A stretch of 64,000 bases of DNA, from the NCBI RefSeq assembly GCF_014836495.1, contig NZ_JACSQT010000001.1, positions 682,001 through 746,000 of the forward strand, read 5' to 3'. Shown here one piece after another: positions 8,631 through 16,825 of the stretch (positions are counted from its first letter, which is position 1; each line of letters begins with the position of its first letter). The translations under genes were made by a program, and so were the position numbers. This DNA comes from Cytobacillus stercorigallinarum. GTDB lineage: Bacteria > Bacillota > Bacilli > Bacillales > Cytobacillaceae. The notes under the pieces are model-generated. The model was not told the origin of the DNA and ran no database searches. It worked only from the letters and a program-made list of their open reading frames with translations.

Positions 8631-9341
8631 ATGAATGAAACAAAGCTTGATATACTTGCTTTCGGAGCGCATGCCGATGATGTAGAAATCGGCATGTCAG
8701 GAACAATCGCGAAGTATGTGGAAAAAGGTTATAAAGTAGGGATTTGTGATTTAACAGAAGCCGAGTTGTCTTCTAATGGTTATCCTGCTTTGAGGAAAAC
8801 AGAAGCCATGGCAGCAGCGCAAATATTAAATGTGGCTGTAAGAGAAGGACTGCATTTAGGTGATAGACATTTATTTTTAACAAGTGAGCGTATCAAACAG
8901 GTCGTAGAAATGATAAGGAAGTATCAGCCGACTATTGTATTTGCGCCATATGAAATGGATAGACATCCGGATCATGCGAATGCAACAAAAATTGTCGAAG
9001 AAGCGGTCTTCTCTGCAGGTATTCGTAAATATCAAACAACTGAGTATCAAACGCATCATAAAGTGAAAAGCTTTTACTATTATATGATTAATGGATTTCA
9101 CCAACCTGATTTTACGATAGATATAACAGCAACCATAGATAAAAAAATCGCCAGTTTAAATGCTTACCAAAGTCAATTCACGAAAACGGAGGGAGCTGTC
9201 GATACTCCGTTAACAAATGGTTATGTGGAAATGGTTGAAGCGAGAGAACGCCTATTTGGACAGCAAGTTGGCGTCAAATATGCAGAAGGTTTTAAAGTGA
9301 AAAAACCATTGATGATCGAAAACGATTTATTTGGAGTGTAA
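8631..9341 (+). CDS. bshB1: BshB1, N-acetylglucosaminyl-malate deacetylase
   Basis: A 236-residue zinc deacetylase of the PIG-L/LmbE family, second step of bacillithiol synthesis: it removes the acetyl group from GlcNAc-malate. The metal motif [13 protein letters not shown] (residues 11-23) gives the conserved AHxDD residues, and HPDH (around 107-110) gives the third ligand. It is two bases downstream of mgsA and two bases upstream of bshA, clearly one transcript with the glycosyltransferase that makes its substrate. Confidence 0.95.
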   Translation: MNETKLDILAFGAHADDVEIGMSGTIAKYVEKGYKVGICDLTEAELSSNGYPALRKTEAMAAAQILNVAVREGLHLGDRHLFLTSERIKQVVEMIRKYQPTIVFAPYEMDRHPDHANATKIVEEAVFSAGIRKYQTTEYQTHHKVKSFYYYMINGFHQPDFTIDITATIDKKIASLNAYQSQFTKTEGAVDTPLTNGYVEMVEARERLFGQQVGVKYAEGFKVKKPLMIENDLFGV

Positions 9342-9343
9342 GA

Positions 9344-10483
9344 ATGAATAAAAAACTTAAAATAGGGATTACTTGCTATCCGACTGTTGGTGGATCAGGG
9401 GTAATTGCCACAGAACTCGGAAAAATGCTGGCAGAAAGAGGACATGAAATTCACTTTATTTCTTCAAGCATTCCTTTTCGTTTAAATAAGATATATCATA
9501 ATATTTTTTACCATCAAGTAGAAGTCAATCAATACTCCGTTTTTCAATATGCGCCTTATGACATCGCGTTAGCAAGCAAGATGGCAGAAGTGATCAAACG
9601 AGAAAATCTTGACTTACTTCATGTACATTATGCGGTGCCACATGCGATATGTGCCATTTTAGGGAAGCAAATGAGCGGTCGTGATGTCAAAATTGTTACA
9701 ACTTTACATGGAACAGATATTACGGTTCTTGGTTATGACTCATCATTAACGGAAGCGATAAAATTTGGAATTGAACAATCGGATGTTGTGACGGCTGTTT
9801 CAAACGCATTGATTGCGCAAACTTACGATTTAATCAATCCGCAGAAAAAAATTGTTCCTGTATACAATTTTATTGATGAGCGTGAATATGTAAAAAAAGA
9901 TGTAGATTATTTGAAAGAAGAATTTCAAATAGCTGATGATGAGAAAGTGATTATTCATGTGTCTAACTTTCGTGGTGTGAAAAGGGTAGATGATGTTGTT
10001 CATTCATTTGCTAAAATAGCACAACATATAAAAGCTAAGCTCCTACTTGTAGGGGATGGTCCGCAGATGAGTGATATTTCAAAATTAGTAGATCAATTAT
10101 CTTTACAACAACAAGTCATATTTCTTGGCAAACAAGATAACTTAGCGGAACTTTATTCCATTAGTGACTTAATGCTTTTATTGTCCGAAAAAGAAAGCTT
10201 TGGTTTAGTCGCGCTTGAGGCGATGGCATGCAATGTGCCATGTATAGGAACAAATGTTGGAGGTATTCCGGAAGTTATCCAAAATGGTGTAAATGGCTAT
10301 ATTTGTGAACTCGGTGATATTGAGAGTGTTGCAGCAGTCGCATTAAATATTTTACAAGATGAAAAATTACATACAAAGTTATCATTACAAGCAAAAGAAT
10401 CTGTATTGACAAGTTTCCATGCCGATAAGATTGTTTCACAATACGAGCAGCTCTATTTCGATCTATTAAGTGAGGCGAAATAA
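9344..10483 (+). CDS. bshA: BshA, L-malate glycosyltransferase of bacillithiol synthesis
   Basis: A 379-residue GT4 glycosyltransferase joining UDP-GlcNAc and L-malate, the first step of bacillithiol synthesis. Family features: [17 protein letters not shown] (around 11-27) near the acceptor site, [12 protein letters not shown], the [12 protein letters not shown] loop, and the donor-binding [16 protein letters not shown] motif (around 285-300). The stop codon overlaps the cca start by one base (TAATG). The pathway's third enzyme, bshC, is not in this window. Confidence 0.95.
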   Translation: MNKKLKIGITCYPTVGGSGVIATELGKMLAERGHEIHFISSSIPFRLNKIYHNIFYHQVEVNQYSVFQYAPYDIALASKMAEVIKRENLDLLHVHYAVPHAICAILGKQMSGRDVKIVTTLHGTDITVLGYDSSLTEAIKFGIEQSDVVTAVSNALIAQTYDLINPQKKIVPVYNFIDEREYVKKDVDYLKEEFQIADDEKVIIHVSNFRGVKRVDDVVHSFAKIAQHIKAKLLLVGDGPQMSDISKLVDQLSLQQQVIFLGKQDNLAELYSISDLMLLLSEKESFGLVALEAMACNVPCIGTNVGGIPEVIQNGVNGYICELGDIESVAAVALNILQDEKLHTKLSLQAKESVLTSFHADKIVSQYEQLYFDLLSEAK

Positions 10484-11679
10484 TGAAACCGATATTTCAA
10501 AGAGCCATTCCAATTATTGAAAAGCTTGAGGAAGCAGGTTATGAAGCTTATTTTGTCGGTGGTGCAGTAAGAGATCTTCTAATTGGTCGTGAAATAGCAG
10601 ATGTAGATATCGCTACATCTGCTACACCAATTGAAATGAAAGCGATTTTTTCTAAAACCGTTGATGTAGGTATTGAGCATGGTACCATACTTATTCTTCA
10701 TAAAGGTGAAGCATATGAAGTCACAACATATAGGGCAGAGTCAACGTATAGCGACTTTAGAAGACCGGATGAAGTCCGCTTTATCCGTCATTTAAAAGAG
10801 GATTTACAGAGAAGAGACTTTACGATGAATAGCATTGCGATGGATAAAAGTGGTGAATTAATTGACCCCTTCGCTGGAAGAGAATCAATCAAAAACAGAG
10901 AAATAAAGACCGTTGGTTCAAGTGAAGAACGCTTTAATGAGGATGCCTTAAGAATGATGCGAGCGCTTCGGTTTAAAAGTCAATTAGGTTTCGCTCTCGA
11001 AGAAGGTACCTATTATGCATTAAAAAAGAAAGCGCATTTACTGCAACATGTGGCAGTTGAAAGGAAGCTCGTTGAATTTAATAAATTATTACAAGGAGAT
11101 TATCGAGTGGATGCCTTGACGCTTCTACAAGACTCAAACTTACATCGCCATTTACCGATGCTTTCGCAAAAGGAGAAGGCACTTTCTCAGCTCGTCACCT
11201 ATCCTCTTCAATCATTATCTTTGCCCGAAATATGGGTTCTGCTCTTAAAGGTTTTTCAATTTAGTGAGCATGAAGCAAAGTTAGGATTAAAAGGATGGAA
11301 GATGTCAAGTAAAGACATGAAAGAAATACTCAATCTTTATCAGTGGTTCCAAAAAAGACTTTCAAAACCCTTTCAAGCTACTACTATTTATCACAGTGGT
11401 TTAACAGTAGCAGTGAGTGCTGAAAAGCTTCATCAAGTATACAATCATGAAAGAGTAGAATATCCTGATCATTTAGTAGAAATGTATAACAAATTGGCGA
11501 TTACTTCAAGAAAACAATTAGCGGTTAATGGCAATGATATTATCAATTGGAGTCAGCAATCAGCTGGTCCTTGGCTGAAGGAATGGTTAGCGAAAATTGA
11601 GGAAGCAATTATACTTGGAGAATTACAAAATAATAAAGAAGAGATCAGGGAGTGGCTGTTTCAATGGAATCAGAAATAA
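10483..11679 (+). CDS. cca: Cca, CCA-adding tRNA nucleotidyltransferase
   Basis: A 398-residue class II CCA-adding enzyme that builds or repairs the 3' CCA of tRNA. The nucleotidyltransferase core has GGAVRDLLIGREIADVDIAT (around 26-45) with the DxD metal site, then RRDFTMNSIAM (around 109-119) and the RMMRALRF motif. The C-terminal helical region is typical for Bacillus. Transcription continues into birA, whose start codon lies within the last 16 bases of cca. Confidence 0.95.
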   Translation: MKPIFQRAIPIIEKLEEAGYEAYFVGGAVRDLLIGREIADVDIATSATPIEMKAIFSKTVDVGIEHGTILILHKGEAYEVTTYRAESTYSDFRRPDEVRFIRHLKEDLQRRDFTMNSIAMDKSGELIDPFAGRESIKNREIKTVGSSEERFNEDALRMMRALRFKSQLGFALEEGTYYALKKKAHLLQHVAVERKLVEFNKLLQGDYRVDALTLLQDSNLHRHLPMLSQKEKALSQLVTYPLQSLSLPEIWVLLLKVFQFSEHEAKLGLKGWKMSSKDMKEILNLYQWFQKRLSKPFQATTIYHSGLTVAVSAEKLHQVYNHERVEYPDHLVEMYNKLAITSRKQLAVNGNDIINWSQQSAGPWLKEWLAKIEEAIILGELQNNKEEIREWLFQWNQK

Positions 11680-12644
11680 GGATAAAGTTATTAAATGCCT
11701 TCACGACTCACCAAGATGAATATTTGTCTGGGCAAGCTATTGCTGATTTACTCGGTTGTTCACGCACAGCCGTGTGGAAGCATATAGAAAATCTTCGTAA
11801 AGAAGGGTTTGAGTTTGAAGCGGTGAGACGAAAAGGATATCGCATTGTTGCTACACCAAAAAAAGTGATTGCTGATGAAATACGTTATGGTTTGAAAACA
11901 AATATACTTGGTAGTCATATCCATTATGAAGAAACAGTGGACTCCACCCAAAAAGTAGCTCATCAATTAGCAACAGATGGTGCAAGTGAAGGTACGATTG
12001 TAGTAGCAGAAGAACAAATAAGCGGTAGGGGAAGAATGGATCGAAAATGGATATCTCCTAAATATACTGGTGTTTGGATGAGCATCATTCTTAGGCCGCA
12101 ACTTCCTCCTCATCGCGCCCCACAATTAACACTTATTGCTGCTGTTGCTGTTGTTCAAGCGATTGAGGAAGTGACCGGTTTAACAGCGGAAATTAAATGG
12201 CCTAATGATGTGTTGATTAATGGCAAAAAAATAACAGGGATATTAACAGAAATGCAAGCAGATGCAGATCGAATTGTTTCTATTATTATGGGGATAGGCA
12301 TTAATGTGAATCAGAAATTGGATGACTATCCGAAGGAAATTCAATCGATTGCCACCTCCCTTTCAATTGAAAAGAAAGAAGAAATCTCCCGCGCACAAAT
12401 TATTCAATCACTGTTATTTAAACTCGAAAAACTTTATCAACTCTATTTACAGCATGGTTTTCAGCCGATAAGAATTTTATGGGAAAGTTATGCCATTAGT
12501 ATAGGAAAAAGAATAAAAGCGCGGACGCTATCTGGCACGATAACGGGAAAAGCGATTGGTATTACAGATGAGGGAATATTGCTTTTAGAAGATGAGGCTG
12601 GTGTGCAGCATCAAATTTATTCTGCAGATATTGAATTAGAATAA
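11664..12644 (+). CDS. birA: BirA, biotin-protein ligase and biotin repressor
   Basis: A 326-residue bifunctional protein. Residues 1-65 form a winged helix-turn-helix (LLGCSRTAVWKHIENLRKEGF), so it should act as a biotin-responsive repressor. The central domain is the ligase: SGRGRMDRKW (about 118-127) binds biotinyl-AMP and KWPNDV (about 178-183) supplies the catalytic lysine. A C-terminal SH3-like domain follows. ATG 11664 (MESEIRIKLLN) matches the family start; an upstream GTG at 11652 would add four residues. Probably the last gene of the ypjD operon. Confidence 0.93.
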   Translation: MESEIRIKLLNAFTTHQDEYLSGQAIADLLGCSRTAVWKHIENLRKEGFEFEAVRRKGYRIVATPKKVIADEIRYGLKTNILGSHIHYEETVDSTQKVAHQLATDGASEGTIVVAEEQISGRGRMDRKWISPKYTGVWMSIILRPQLPPHRAPQLTLIAAVAVVQAIEEVTGLTAEIKWPNDVLINGKKITGILTEMQADADRIVSIIMGIGINVNQKLDDYPKEIQSIATSLSIEKKEEISRAQIIQSLLFKLEKLYQLYLQHGFQPIRILWESYAISIGKRIKARTLSGTITGKAIGITDEGILLLEDEAGVQHQIYSADIELE

Positions 12645-12676
12645 TAGATATTTTTATAGAAAGTTAACGCAAATGT

Positions 12677-12897
12677 TGATATACTTTGTGTGGGCAGTAT
12701 CGGTAAGAACTGCACCTGCTTGACCATCATATATACACGAAATCTGCCTAGATCCATTTAGGACCAGGACAGAGGGATGAGTTTAATAATGAGAACATAC
12801 ACTATCCTTCTGCACTTTTTTTGTAGAAGGTTATTTTTATGTCTTTCTCATTATCAGTAGATCATCACCTCTTCCTATTAAAAAAGGAGGAAGTAGG
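12677..12897 (+). promoter_or_regulatory. panB promoter and structured leader (possible attenuator)
   Basis: An extended -10 (TGATATACT, 12677-12685) opens a roughly 200-nt leader. It can form GCAGT/ACTGC (12694-12713). A nested set follows, with GATGA (12776) to TCATC (12866) outside ATAATGAGA / TCTCATTAT (12786-12854), which encloses CCTTCT/AGAAGG followed by TTATTTTTAT (12806-12840), a terminator-like hairpin. A 'pan' RNA motif is known upstream of panB in Bacillaceae; I could not confirm that this leader matches it. Confidence 0.5.
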
Positions 12898-13734
12898 ATG
12901 AAACAAACGACTGATTTTTTGAAAATGAAAAGTAAGGGTGAGAAAATAGCGATGCTCACGGCGTATGATTTTCCGCAGGCTAAATTATCAGAGCAAGCTA
13001 ATGTCGATATGATTCTTGTCGGCGACTCACTAGGAATGGTTGTATTAGGTTATGATTCAACGATTCCAGTTACAATGAATGATATGATTCACCATGCTAA
13101 AGCTGTAAAGCGCGGGGCAAAAGACACTTTTATCGTGGTAGATATGCCGTTTATGAGCTACCATATTTCTATGGAAGAAGCGCTAATAAATGCGAGAACA
13201 CTGATTCAAGAAACGGGTGCCCATGCCGTCAAGGTTGAAGGTGGAGATGAAGTAATAGATAAAATTACTGCAATGACAAATGCAGGTATACCCGTTGTTG
13301 CACATTTAGGCTTAACGCCACAATCAGTTGGTGTGTTAGGTGGGTACAAAGTACAGGGTAAAGATGCAAAAACAGCTCAAAAACTAATCAATGATGCAAG
13401 AAAATGTGAAGAAGCAGGGGCTTTTGCTCTTGTTCTTGAATGTGTGCCGCAACAATTATCTAAAGAGGTATCATTAATTTTAAATATCCCGACAATTGGG
13501 ATTGGTGCTGGTGTGCATACAGATGGGCAAGTACTCGTGTACCATGACATTCTCACATACGGCGTTGAGCGCGTACCAAAGTTTGTTAAGCGCTATTTAA
13601 ATAGTGGAGAAATGATGGAAGAGGCCATTTCTGCTTATGTAAAAGAGGTAAAGAGTGGACAATTTCCAGAGGATAAACATTCTTTTAATATGAAAGAAGA
13701 AGAACTTTTAAGTCTCTACGGAGGAAAGCAATGA
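12898..13734 (+). CDS. panB: PanB, ketopantoate hydroxymethyltransferase
   Basis: A 278-residue TIM-barrel enzyme that adds a hydroxymethyl group from methylene-tetrahydrofolate to ketoisovalerate, the first committed step to pantothenate and CoA. The [19 protein letters not shown] opening, the metal-binding GDSLGMV (around 43-49) and the HAVKVEGG segment are family hallmarks. AAGGAGGAAG lies just before the ATG. The stop codon overlaps the panC start by four bases, so panB-panC are coupled. Confidence 0.95.
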   Translation: MKQTTDFLKMKSKGEKIAMLTAYDFPQAKLSEQANVDMILVGDSLGMVVLGYDSTIPVTMNDMIHHAKAVKRGAKDTFIVVDMPFMSYHISMEEALINARTLIQETGAHAVKVEGGDEVIDKITAMTNAGIPVVAHLGLTPQSVGVLGGYKVQGKDAKTAQKLINDARKCEEAGAFALVLECVPQQLSKEVSLILNIPTIGIGAGVHTDGQVLVYHDILTYGVERVPKFVKRYLNSGEMMEEAISAYVKEVKSGQFPEDKHSFNMKEEELLSLYGGKQ

Positions 13735-14576
13735 AAAAAGTGACGAGCATCAAAGAAATGCAGAAAATCATCAAAGACTTCCAAAGGGAAGGGAGATCAA
13801 TCGGGCTTATCCCAACAATGGGTTATTTGCATGAAGGCCACTTAACATTAGCTAAAAAAGCACGTTTGGAAAATGATATCGTCGTCATGAGTGTTTTTGT
13901 AAACCCGCTCCAGTTTGGGGAAGAGGAAGATTTGGCCACTTATCCGAGAGATTTAGAAAGAGATATGGAATTAGCGGCAGAAGTAAAGGTAGATTATCTG
14001 TTTCATCCAACAGCAGAAGAAATGTATCCACAGATGCAAGAGATAACAATGAACGTCGGAGCAAGAACAGAGAGACTTTGTGGCGCTTCAAGACCTGGTC
14101 ATTTTGACGGTGTGGTTGTGGTTGTTTCTAAATTATTTAATATTATTCAACCAGAAAGAGCTTACTTCGGTAAAAAAGATGCCCAACAATTTGCAGTGAT
14201 AGATTTGCTTGTGAAAAATTTTAATTTCCCGATTGAACTCGTTGCAGTGGATACGGTAAGAGAAAGTGATGGGTTGGCAAAGAGCTCAAGAAATGTACAC
14301 TTAACAGCAGGAGAACGTAAAGAAGCCACTGTGCTTTTTGCAAGTTTACAGGCAGCGGAAGCAATCATCACAGAAGGAGAAAAAAATCCGTCTCGTATAA
14401 TTGATGTAATGAAAACGATGCTCAATGAGAAGACAAGTGGTGAAATTGATTATGTTGAGATTCTTTCTTACCCAGAATTACAGCCAATCGAAGAAGTCGG
14501 CGGTGTAATCATTATTGCGTTGGCCGTAAAATTTTCCAAGGCCCGTTTAATCGATAATATCATCATCACAGCATGA
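13731..14576 (+). CDS. panC: PanC, pantothenate synthetase
   Basis: A 281-residue ATP-dependent ligase that joins pantoate and beta-alanine. Visible motifs are [13 protein letters not shown] (around 28-40, HIGH-like nucleotide-binding loop), FVNPLQFG, and the RKDAQQ-like KKDAQQF segment, followed by the KMSKS-like KSSRNVHL (around 184-191). Length is normal. Overlap with panB and 21 bp to panD indicate one operon covering all steps from ketoisovalerate and aspartate. Confidence 0.95.
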   Translation: MKKVTSIKEMQKIIKDFQREGRSIGLIPTMGYLHEGHLTLAKKARLENDIVVMSVFVNPLQFGEEEDLATYPRDLERDMELAAEVKVDYLFHPTAEEMYPQMQEITMNVGARTERLCGASRPGHFDGVVVVVSKLFNIIQPERAYFGKKDAQQFAVIDLLVKNFNFPIELVAVDTVRESDGLAKSSRNVHLTAGERKEATVLFASLQAAEAIITEGEKNPSRIIDVMKTMLNEKTSGEIDYVEILSYPELQPIEEVGGVIIIALAVKFSKARLIDNIIITA

Positions 14577-14597
14577 GGTCATAGAGGAGGATTTAAT

Positions 14598-14981
14598 ATG
14601 TACAGAACAATGATGAATGGGAAAATTCATAGAGCAACAGTAACAGAAGCTAACCTGAACTACGTCGGCAGTATTACGATTGATAGTGATATTTTAGATG
14701 CTGTTGATATGTTACCGAATGAGAAGGTACAAATCGTTAATAACAATAATGGAGCAAGATTCGAAACGTATATTATTCCTGGTGAAAGAGGGAGTGGTGT
14801 TATTTGTGTTAACGGCGCTGCCGCACGTCTCGTTCAGCAAGGGGATATCGTAATTATCATTTCATATGCTCAAGTTGCAGAGGAAAAACTTAAAAGTCAC
14901 CAACCAAAAGTAGCGATTATGGGCGCAGATAATCAAATCATTGATATGCTTTACCAGGAACCAGCTAGTACGATTTTGTAA
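14598..14981 (+). CDS. panD: PanD, aspartate 1-decarboxylase
   Basis: A 127-residue pyruvoyl enzyme producing beta-alanine from aspartate for PanC. The self-cleavage site is Gly24-Ser25 in [11 protein letters not shown]; Ser25 becomes the pyruvoyl group. The [12 protein letters not shown] region follows (around 50-58). A ribosome binding site, AGAGGAGG, lies upstream of the ATG. A terminator follows the gene. Confidence 0.95.
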   Translation: MYRTMMNGKIHRATVTEANLNYVGSITIDSDILDAVDMLPNEKVQIVNNNNGARFETYIIPGERGSGVICVNGAAARLVQQGDIVIIISYAQVAEEKLKSHQPKVAIMGADNQIIDMLYQEPASTIL

Positions 14982-15019
14982 AAAAAGTGACTGAACTGCC
15001 GAAAAATGCTTTAGTTAAT

Positions 15020-15067
15020 AAGCACGAACAAATTCTGTATTTTAAAAGGATTTGTTTGTGCTTTTTA
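15020..15067 (+). terminator. Terminator of panBCD
   Basis: AAGCACGAACAAAT pairs with ATTTGTTTGTGCTT, followed by TTTATTG. Confidence 0.75.
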
Positions 15068-15234
15068 TTGTGTTTATCTGTTCTAATAATGAGCAGATAA
15101 GGGTCATTGCAGACTTGTTATTTTTATTATTTCTTTTTATACAAAATGACAACGGCTTTAGTCAATAATGGTAAAATAATTCATATGAATATGAAGGGAT
15201 AAAGAGAAATAAACCATTGAAGGAGGAGGTCAAT

Positions 15235-16602
15235 CTGAAAAAAACTGTCTTATTATTTGCATTAGCAATGGTAACGATTTTTATCATTGTTGCCTGTAGC
15301 AAGGGAGATACAAAAAAAGAAGGTATTGGTGGGGATGAATCAACTGAGGGTGTAGCAGATACAGCAAACGATACAAAAGTTGGAGAAAATCCAGTTCCTC
15401 AAACTTCATTACCTATTCCCCAATCGTTTAAGGAATCAGTTGACTATGGTTATACGGGAGAATGGGCAATGAAGGAATTTTCCGATGAAGTAAAGTCGGC
15501 ACTTGATCAGCTGCCCTCTATTACGATAGAGGCTACAGAAGAAGAGATTCATGCTTATGAACGGAAAGTCTTTTCCCTATTTAAAGAGAATTTAAGTATG
15601 CCAAATGTTCCGATTGAACAATGGCAAGCAATGAAATTTGCAGATCCAAACATTGCAGAAGAGGAAAACCAATTAAAGAAAAATTATAATGTAGCTATTT
15701 TACTTGATGCTAGTGGTAGTATGGGTGCTCTAGAAAATGGAAAAACAAGAATGGAACTTGCAAAAGAAGCCATTAATCAATTTGTTGATAGTTTGCCAGA
15801 AAAAGCTAAAGTCTCATTAACTGTTTACGGACATAAAGGAACAGGAGATGAAGCAGATAAAGAGGTTTCATGCAGTACTGTAGAACAAGTTTATTCTCTA
15901 TCAGCCTATGATAGTAAAGAGTTTACAAATGCCTTAGATGAATTTGACCCAGCGGGATGGACACCAATGACAAAGGCAGTTGAACAGGCAATGGTTAATT
16001 TAGAATCACAGGATGGTTCAGAGAATACGAATATTATTTATCTCGTGAGTGATGGAGTCGAAACCTGTGGAGGAAATCCTGTACAGGCAATGGAAAAACT
16101 GAGTGATTCCAACTTAAGTCCAGTCGTTCAAATCATTGGCTATCAAGTTAATAACGATGGATTAACGCAGTTGAAAGAAATGGCAAGGGCTGCAAATGGA
16201 AAGTTTATTAATGTCCAAAATCAAGAGGATTTAAAGGCAGAATTTAAGCGAACCACAGAAATGGCTAAAGTATGGTCAGAATGGCATAGAAATAGCAATG
16301 CTGCCATTAATAATCTTAATAAAACGGTACAAAAGCAATTAAATGATTGGCATCACGAAGAGCAGGAAAAGATGAATAGAGAGCATCATCATTTACAACT
16401 GGCTATCAATTATTTAAAAGAGCAAAAAAAGATAGATTCTGATGTTTTCCTACGCCTAGATGAAAACTATCGGGCATACTATTTACAAGTCGATAAAGAA
16501 GCACGTGAACTTTTTCTTGAACTGGATCAACTGAATAGAGACTCATTCCTTGATAACTGGGAAGAGATTAGTGAGAGGTTCTTGAAAAACGTGAGTGAAT
16601 AA
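15235..16602 (+). CDS. VWA-domain lipoprotein
   Basis: A 455-residue predicted lipoprotein with a von Willebrand factor A domain. Residues 1-20 form a signal peptide ending in an IVAC lipobox (Cys about 21). The metal site (MIDAS) is complete: DASGS (around 160-164), GWTPMTK (around 245-251) and SDGVET (around 272-277). The C-terminal third is a charged coiled-coil-like region. The start is most likely CTG 15235, five bases after AAGGAGGAGG; an in-frame TTG at 15217 would start within that site, and the next ATG would cut into the signal peptide. Role unknown; VWA domains bind proteins outside the cell. Confidence 0.8.
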   Translation: MKKTVLLFALAMVTIFIIVACSKGDTKKEGIGGDESTEGVADTANDTKVGENPVPQTSLPIPQSFKESVDYGYTGEWAMKEFSDEVKSALDQLPSITIEATEEEIHAYERKVFSLFKENLSMPNVPIEQWQAMKFADPNIAEEENQLKKNYNVAILLDASGSMGALENGKTRMELAKEAINQFVDSLPEKAKVSLTVYGHKGTGDEADKEVSCSTVEQVYSLSAYDSKEFTNALDEFDPAGWTPMTKAVEQAMVNLESQDGSENTNIIYLVSDGVETCGGNPVQAMEKLSDSNLSPVVQIIGYQVNNDGLTQLKEMARAANGKFINVQNQEDLKAEFKRTTEMAKVWSEWHRNSNAAINNLNKTVQKQLNDWHHEEQEKMNREHHHLQLAINYLKEQKKIDSDVFLRLDENYRAYYLQVDKEARELFLELDQLNRDSFLDNWEEISERFLKNVSE

Positions 16603-16825
16603 GAAGATTAAATATACAATTTGGCAAAATAATCAGAAGAGAAGTAAATGACCTATTGGACTTGTGTAAATAGATGGGTTATGAATAATAATTTATTTAC
16701 TAAAAACGTAAGGCTTTCTTTTTTAGATGAGTAAAATCTCTCTTTTGCTAAATAAAGAAAGATAACTTTCTCTTTTATCCTTTTTATGATAACGTTTTGT
16801 GTGACAGAATGTTCGAGGTGTAACC

